Notes under the pieces: generated by a model
What the model saw: the letters and a program-made list of their open reading frames with translations, nothing else
Databases searched by the model: none
What the model was told of the DNA's origin: nothing
Translations under genes and position numbers: made by a program
Shown here: positions 5,612 to 9,564 of the stretch, piece after piece
Layout of the letters: each line of letters opens with the position of its first letter
Numbering within the stretch: position 1 is the first letter of the stretch
Source: Bacillota bacterium
GTDB taxonomy: Bacteria > Bacillota > Clostridia > Peptostreptococcales > Anaerovoracaceae
Assembly: GCA_016302925.1 (NCBI GenBank)
Contig: JAEDMR010000071.1
Span: forward strand, 1-9,564
Reading direction: 5' to 3'
DNA length: 9,564 nt

Positions 5612-7504
5612 ATGGCTAAAGTAATTGGTATTGACTTAGGAACTACAAACTCTTGCGTGGCAGTGCTGGAGGGCGGCGAGCCGACTGTAATCGCCAACGC
5701 AGAAGGAAATAGAACGACTCCGTCCGTTGTGGGCTTCGCGAAGAACGGAGAAAGACTGGTTGGTGAAACGGCAAAGAGACAGGCCATCACCAATCCGGAC
5801 AGAACCATCGCATCCATCAAGAGATACATGGGTACCGACCACAAGGTAACCATCGACGGTAAGGATTATACACCGCAGGATATCTCCGCCATGATTCTGA
5901 CCAAACTGAAAAACGATGCAGAAAGCTATCTGGGTGAAAAGGTAACCGAAGCGGTTATCACCGTACCGGCTTACTTCTCCGATGCACAGAAGCAGGCAAC
6001 CAAGGATGCCGGCAAGATCGCAGGCCTGGATGTAAAGAGAATCATCAACGAACCGACTGCTGCTTCCCTGGCATATGGTCTGGATAAAGAAGAAGGCTCC
6101 CACAAGATCCTGGTATATGACCTGGGCGGCGGTACCTTCGATGTATCCATCCTGGAACTGGGCGACGGCGTATTCGAAGTACTGGCTACCAACGGTGATA
6201 CCCACCTGGGCGGCGATGACTTCGATGAAGCACTGCTGAACTATATGGCAGATACCTTTGCCAAGGAAAACGGCGTAGACCTGCGTGCTGACAAGATGGC
6301 TCACCAGAGACTGAAGGAAGCTGCAGAAAAGGCCAAGAAGGAACTGTCCAGCGCAACCACCACCAACATTAATCTGCCGTTCATCACCGTAACCGCAGAC
6401 GGTCCGCTCCACATGAACATGGACATTACCAGAGCCAAGTTTGAACAGCTGACCGCACATCTGGTAGAAAGAACCATCGAACCGATGAACAAGGCCATGA
6501 GAGATGCAGGCGTAACCAATTCCGACATCGCCAAGGTAATCCTGGTTGGCGGATCCACCAGAATCCCGGCTGTACAGGAAGCTGTAAAGAGAGTCACCGG
6601 CAAGGAACCGTTCAAGGGCATCAACCCGGACGAATGCGTTGCAGTAGGTGCAGCCATCCAGGCCGGCGTACTGACCGGTGAAGTACACGACGTACTGCTG
6701 CTGGATGTAACACCGCTGTCCCTGTCCATCGAAACCCTGGGCGGCGTAGCTACTAAGCTGATCGAAAGAAATACAACCATTCCGACCAAGAAGAGCCAGA
6801 TCTTCTCCACCGCAGCAGATAACCAGACGGCTGTAGACATTCACGTAATGCAGGGTGAAAGAGAAATGGCTGCAGGAAACATTACCTTGGGCCGCTTCCA
6901 GCTGACCGGTATCGCACCGGCACCGCGCGGAATTCCACAGATCGAAGTAACCTTCGATATCGATGCCAACGGTATCGTAAACGTAAGCGCCAAGGATATG
7001 GGTACCGGCAAGGAACAGAGAATCACCATCACTTCTTCCACCAAGCTGTCTGACGAAGAAATTCAGGCTAAGGTAAAGGAAGCAGAACAGTATGCAGAAG
7101 AAGACAAGAAGAGAAAAGAAGAAGTAGAAATCAGAAACCGTGCGGAATCTCTGATCTACGAAACTGAAAAGTCTCTGAAGGAGCTGGAAGGTAAGATCAC
7201 CGACGATGAAAAGAATCAGATCACTTCCGCCAAGGATGAGCTGCAGGCCGTTCTGAATAACGGTACCGCAGACCAGATCAAGGAAAAGACCGATGCGCTG
7301 ACCGAAAAGTTCCACCTGATTTCCACCAAGCTGTATGAACAGGCACAGGCAGCACAGGCTGCAGCCGGCGGTGCAGCAGGCGCAGGCATGGGCGGCCAGG
7401 CTTACGGTGCAGGTCCTGACATGGGTGCTGCAGGCGGCCAGGCAGGTCCTGCAGGAGACAACGTGGTTGATGCAGACTACGAAGTGGTAGACGACGATAA
7501 ATAA
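5612..7504 (+). CDS. dnaK: Hsp70 chaperone DnaK
   Basis: A 630-residue ATP-dependent chaperone. The nucleotide-binding domain (about 1-355) has the phosphate 1 motif GIDLGTTNSCVAV (6-18), phosphate 2 VYDLGGGTFDVSI (168-180) and the adenosine motif LVGGSTRIPAVQEAV (311-325). The interdomain linker is DVLLLDVTPLSL (360-371). The beta-sandwich substrate domain and helical lid follow (about 480-580). The tail is Gly/Ala/Gln-rich and ends in EVVDDDK, a typical co-chaperone-binding end. The quadrant II insert of Gram-negative DnaKs is absent. AAAGGAGGA (5596-5604) gives a very strong ribosome binding site 7 nt before the ATG. Codon use differs from neighbours: Val is mostly GTA and Arg mostly AGA, whereas the two-component genes favour GTG and CGN. 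This fits very high expression rather than transfer. A hairpin separates it from dnaJ. Confidence 0.99.
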   Translation: MAKVIGIDLGTTNSCVAVLEGGEPTVIANAEGNRTTPSVVGFAKNGERLVGETAKRQAITNPDRTIASIKRYMGTDHKVTIDGKDYTPQDISAMILTKLKNDAESYLGEKVTEAVITVPAYFSDAQKQATKDAGKIAGLDVKRIINEPTAASLAYGLDKEEGSHKILVYDLGGGTFDVSILELGDGVFEVLATNGDTHLGGDDFDEALLNYMADTFAKENGVDLRADKMAHQRLKEAAEKAKKELSSATTTNINLPFITVTADGPLHMNMDITRAKFEQLTAHLVERTIEPMNKAMRDAGVTNSDIAKVILVGGSTRIPAVQEAVKRVTGKEPFKGINPDECVAVGAAIQAGVLTGEVHDVLLLDVTPLSLSIETLGGVATKLIERNTTIPTKKSQIFSTAADNQTAVDIHVMQGEREMAAGNITLGRFQLTGIAPAPRGIPQIEVTFDIDANGIVNVSAKDMGTGKEQRITITSSTKLSDEEIQAKVKEAEQYAEEDKKRKEEVEIRNRAESLIYETEKSLKELEGKITDDEKNQITSAKDELQAVLNNGTADQIKEKTDALTEKFHLISTKLYEQAQAAQAAAGGAAGAGMGGQAYGAGPDMGAAGGQAGPAGDNVVDADYEVVDDDK

Positions 7505-7572
7505 CAGAAGTCGTCCGCAGAAGCGGCCTTTTACAGAAGACCGGTAAATGAATGAAATGAACCAGAAGTCTC

Positions 7573-7605
7573 GGCGTCCGGCAGCAACCGGGCGTCCGGG
7601 CTTTT
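7573..7605 (+). terminator. Probable leaky terminator/attenuator between dnaK and dnaJ
   Basis: 7573-7581 pairs with 7588-7596 over 9 bp, including two G-T wobbles, with a 6-nt loop. An alternative hairpin (7576-7581 with 7596-7601) ends directly at TTTT (7602-7605). The T tract is short and interrupted (TTTTGTGTGTTTTG), as expected for partial rather than full termination. dnaJ has no good promoter of its own, so some read-through is expected. Confidence 0.55.
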
Positions 7606-7637
7606 GTGTGTTTTGTATGTTTTGTATGTTTTGTAAA
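7602..7637 (+). repeat. Four 9-nt T-rich tandem repeats before dnaJ
   Basis: The units are TTTTGTGTG (7602-7610), TTTTGTATG (7611-7619), TTTTGTATG (7620-7628) and TTTTGTAAA (7629-7637). They directly follow the hairpin and end 38 nt before the dnaJ start. They place a U4 run in the transcript every nine bases. Confidence 0.85.
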
Positions 7638-7674
7638 TTATGTTTGAATCAGTTAAAGTAAGGGGCTAATATAT

Positions 7675-8829
7675 ATGGCAGAAAAGCTTGACTATTATGA
7701 AGTCCTGGGTCTGAAAAAGGGAGCCAGCGATGATGAAATAAAGAAAGCCTTCCGGAAAATGGCCATGAAATACCATCCGGACAAGAATCCGGGAGACAAG
7801 GAAGCAGAAGAAAAATTTAAGGAAATCAACGAAGCCTACAGCGTTCTGTCGGACCCTGACAAGAAGAGCAAGTACGACAGATTCGGCTTCGCCGGTGTGG
7901 ATCCAAATGCAGGCTTCGGCGGAGGCGGCAGCGGATTTGGCGGCTTCGGCGGTGCCGGCGGTTTCGAAGATATCTTCGATATGTTCGGCGGTATGTTCGG
8001 CGGCGGCTTCGGCGGCGGACAGCAGAGAAGAAACAACGGACCGAAGAAGGGCCGGGATTTGCAGAAGGCCATCACCATCACCTTTGAAGAAGCCGCTTTT
8101 GGCTGCAAGAAGGAGCTGGAGATCAATAAATATGTGGCCTGCCCGACCTGTAATGGCGAAGGAACCAAGCCGGGCACATCGAAAAAGACCTGCCCGAAAT
8201 GCGGCGGCAGCGGACAGATCAGCCAGATGCAGCGGACTCCGTTCGGTCAGTTCCAGTCTGTGACCCAGTGCGATCAGTGCGGAGGAACCGGTCAGATTAA
8301 CGAAACACCTTGTGAAGACTGCAGAGGCACCGGAAAGGTGAGAAAGACCGTTAAGATTTCCGTGGATATTCCGGGCGGCGTAGACAATGAAAGCGTCATT
8401 CCAATCCGCGGTCAGGGCGAACCGGGGGTCAACGGCGGACCGAACGGCGACCTGTATATCGTTATCTCTGTAAAGCCGCATAAGGTGTTCAAGAGAAACG
8501 GCAGCGACCTGTACCTGGAGATTCCAATCAGTTTCGATCAGGCTGCACTGGGTGCTGAAATCATCGTGCCGACCCTGGAAGGAAAGGTATCCTATAAGGT
8601 GCCTGCAGGAACCCAGCCGGGAACCACTTTCCGCCTCAAGGGCAAGGGCGTGCGGAATCTGCGGAATGACAGGATGGGAGATCTGTATGTGAAGGTCAAT
8701 CTGGAAGTTCCGACCAAGCTGAACCATAAACAGAAGAAGGCCATCGAAGAGATGGGCAAAGCCGTGACAGAGGATTGTTACCAGAAGAAGAGCACGTTCG
8801 CCGATAAAATGCGGGAACTGTTCAGCTGA
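7675..8829 (+). CDS. dnaJ: Hsp40 co-chaperone DnaJ (type I)
   Basis: A 384-residue, complete type I Hsp40 that delivers substrates to DnaK and stimulates its ATPase. The J domain (about 5-70) has the essential HPD triad at 34-36 (KYHPDKNPG). A Gly/Phe-rich linker follows (about 74-117, including repeated FGG). The zinc domain holds all four CxxCxGxG motifs: CPTCNGEG (156-163), CPKCGGSG (173-180), CDQCGGTG (199-206) and CEDCRGTG (213-220). The two C-terminal beta domains carry the usual DLYIVI, LEGKVSYKVPAGTQPGT and GDLYVKV segments. The ribosome binding site AAGGGG (7660-7665) is 9 nt before the ATG. It shares the hrcA transcript through the leaky hairpin upstream. The next gene starts only 12 nt after its stop. 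Confidence 0.99.
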   Translation: MAEKLDYYEVLGLKKGASDDEIKKAFRKMAMKYHPDKNPGDKEAEEKFKEINEAYSVLSDPDKKSKYDRFGFAGVDPNAGFGGGGSGFGGFGGAGGFEDIFDMFGGMFGGGFGGGQQRRNNGPKKGRDLQKAITITFEEAAFGCKKELEINKYVACPTCNGEGTKPGTSKKTCPKCGGSGQISQMQRTPFGQFQSVTQCDQCGGTGQINETPCEDCRGTGKVRKTVKISVDIPGGVDNESVIPIRGQGEPGVNGGPNGDLYIVISVKPHKVFKRNGSDLYLEIPISFDQAALGAEIIVPTLEGKVSYKVPAGTQPGTTFRLKGKGVRNLRNDRMGDLYVKVNLEVPTKLNHKQKKAIEEMGKAVTEDCYQKKSTFADKMRELFS

Positions 8830-8841
8830 CAGGAGAGTGAA

Positions 8842-9216
8842 ATGGAACAGAAAAAACAGAATGAAACGCAGGAAAAGAAGCAGATTATGATCCTGGCGGT
8901 ACTGCCGGGAGATGACTGCGATGACACCATTCGGGATCTCAACGAAGAGGGCTTTTTCGTGACGCTGCTCAGTTCCTCCGGCGGCTTTCTGAAAAAGAAG
9001 AGCACCACCGTGATGATCGGCGCCAGAGAAGAAGAACTGGAAGAGATCCTCGGGATTATCAAACGGAATGCGGGAAGCCGGACGGAAACCGTATACCAGG
9101 CAGTACCGCCGACCTGCGACAGCAACTGCTATTCCGGTGCGGTATTTCCGATGCAGGTTCGTTCCGGCGGGGCCACCGTCTTCGTGATGGATCTGAAGGC
9201 AATCGAAAAATTCTGA
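8842..9216 (+). CDS. DarA/PstA-like PII-family protein (c-di-AMP receptor homologue) with altered ligand pocket
   Basis: A 124-residue protein of the cyclic-di-AMP receptor family (DUF970; B. subtilis DarA, S. aureus PstA), trimeric PII-like proteins. Recognisable blocks are VTLLSSSGGFLKKKSTTVMIG (40-60) and the C-terminal RSGGATVFVMDL (107-118). Compared from memory with DarA, the contacts T28, G35, F36, L37 and G47 are kept (T41, G48, F49, L50, G60), but N24, R26, N41 and Q108 become G37, F39, S54 and K123. So c-di-AMP binding may be lost or changed. It also has a 14-residue charged N-terminal extension and a CDSNC pair (Cys92, Cys96) in the loop before the last strands. AGGAG (8831-8835) sits 6 nt before the ATG, 12 nt after dnaJ, so it belongs to the heat-shock operon. 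Family is secure; ligand is unknown. Confidence 0.9.
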   Translation: MEQKKQNETQEKKQIMILAVLPGDDCDDTIRDLNEEGFFVTLLSSSGGFLKKKSTTVMIGAREEELEEILGIIKRNAGSRTETVYQAVPPTCDSNCYSGAVFPMQVRSGGATVFVMDLKAIEKF

Positions 9217-9252
9217 TATTGCAGCTTTTTTCGGCTGCAGCTTTACGCGACG

Positions 9253-9310
9253 CACAGCAAAATATGCAGTCCTGTTTTTTTCGGGAGGCATGGGTTGCTG
9301 TGTTTTTTTT
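9253..9310 (+). terminator. Strong Rho-independent terminator of the heat-shock operon
   Basis: CACAGCAA (9253-9260) and TTGCTGTG (9295-9302) pair perfectly over 8 bp and are followed at once by eight T residues (9303-9310). Inside, ATGC (9264-9267) pairs with GCAT (9288-9291) and TCC (9270-9272) with GGA (9284-9286), making a long composite stem. A smaller hairpin TGCAGC/GCTGCA (9220-9225 with 9234-9239) lies just after the DarA-like stop but lacks a T tract after it. Confidence 0.9.
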
Positions 9311-9332
9311 CTGCTTTTTTCTGGAAAAAGTC

Positions 9333-9363
9333 TTGACTATACGGTAACTGTATACCTTAAACT
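9333..9363 (+). promoter_or_regulatory. MerR-type promoter with 19-bp spacer and internal operator
   Basis: -35 TTGACT (9333-9338) and -10 TAAACT (9358-9363) are separated by 19 bp, longer than the usual 17. TATACGGT (9338-9345) and ACTGTATA (9347-9354) form a palindrome around A9346 with one mismatched pair, placed between the two elements. This long spacer with a central dyad is the hallmark of promoters activated by DNA-distorting MerR-family regulators. No MerR gene is in the window. Confidence 0.7.
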
Positions 9364-9388
9364 GATAAGAGTGAGGTGAATATATATC

Positions 9389-9564
9389 ATGAAATTAAGT
9401 GTCAAAACCAAGTTATCCTACGGTATCGGCGGCATCTGTGACAATGCGCTGTATACCCTGAGCGGAACCTATCTGCTGCTCTATCTGACCACTGTGGCCG
9501 GCATCAGTCCGGCGGTTGCAGGAACCATCACAGCCATCGGATCCATCTGGGAGGCTCTCTGCGG
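9389..9564 (+). CDS. GPH-family (MFS) sugar:cation symporter, N-terminus; 3' end outside window
   Basis: The first 58 complete codons of a membrane transporter that continues past the edge. It opens with KLSVKTKLSYGIGGICDNAL, the K-x-x-Y-G-x-G start typical of glycoside-pentoside-hexuronide:cation symporters such as MelB, XynB-type and related carriers. A membrane helix (LSGTYLLLYLTTVAGI) and the start of helix 2 (AGTITAIGSIWEAL) follow. In the family, IWDA-NDP follows at this point; here it reads IWEALCG, cut by the window, so whether the cation-binding Asp is kept cannot be seen. GAGGTGA (9373-9379) is 9 nt before the ATG. Substrate cannot be inferred. It is separated from the heat-shock operon by a strong terminator and has its own MerR-type promoter. 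Confidence 0.8.
   Translation, partial: MKLSVKTKLSYGIGGICDNALYTLSGTYLLLYLTTVAGISPAVAGTITAIGSIWEALC

Noticed and set aside
5636..7315. 559-codon open frame antisense to dnaK
   Set aside because: Long antisense frames opposite Hsp70 genes are a known by-product of codon bias. The translation is Cys/Gly/Gln-rich with no domain pattern, and no ribosome binding site supports it.
7631..7659. Possible separate dnaJ promoter (TTGTAA, 17 bp, TAAAGT)
   Set aside because: Only four of six bases match in each box, and the start site would fall near 7666, after the dnaJ ribosome binding site at 7660-7665, so the transcript would lack it.
7666..9291. 541-codon open frame antisense to dnaJ and the DarA-like gene
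   Set aside because: It spans two well-supported genes on the + strand, crosses their junction, and shows no recognisable motifs, so it is a shadow.

Overview
The window looks like chromosome from a Gram-positive, Clostridia-type Firmicute. The main evidence is the hrcA-grpE-dnaK-dnaJ order behind a perfect CIRCE operator, strong AAGGAGG-type ribosome binding sites, a DnaK without the extra segment typical of Gram-negative Hsp70s, an ArlR/CovR-like two-component pair, and a UBA/TS-N plus DUF4342 protein. Base composition is about balanced by eye. Genus cannot be resolved. All recognised genes are on the + strand.

Layout. Positions 1-125 hold the C-terminus of a membrane protein, probably an NCS2 nucleobase permease, followed by a hairpin terminator. 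Positions 288-701 encode a small unrecognised protein behind a 12-nt tandem repeat. Positions 803-3406 hold a DUF4342 membrane protein and a response regulator/histidine kinase pair overlapping by 23 nt. Positions 3407-3977 are a long gap. It contains two copies of a 63-bp dyad element, a 15-bp hairpin next to a perfect extended -10 sequence, then a sigma-A promoter and CIRCE. Positions 3978-9216 form the heat-shock cluster hrcA, grpE, dnaK, dnaJ and a DarA/PstA-like (PII-like) gene. A strong terminator closes it at 9253-9310. A MerR-type promoter with a 19-bp spacer then drives a GPH-family sugar transporter that runs off the edge.

How it works together. HrcA represses the cluster by binding CIRCE. 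GrpE, DnaK and DnaJ form the Hsp70 chaperone cycle. A hairpin and T-rich 9-nt tandem repeats between dnaK and dnaJ probably reduce read-through, so DnaK outnumbers DnaJ; the dnaK codon bias also suggests very high expression. The least expected features are the DarA-like gene placed directly after dnaJ, with several c-di-AMP contact residues replaced and a C-x3-C pair, and the duplicated palindromic element upstream of the heat-shock promoter.
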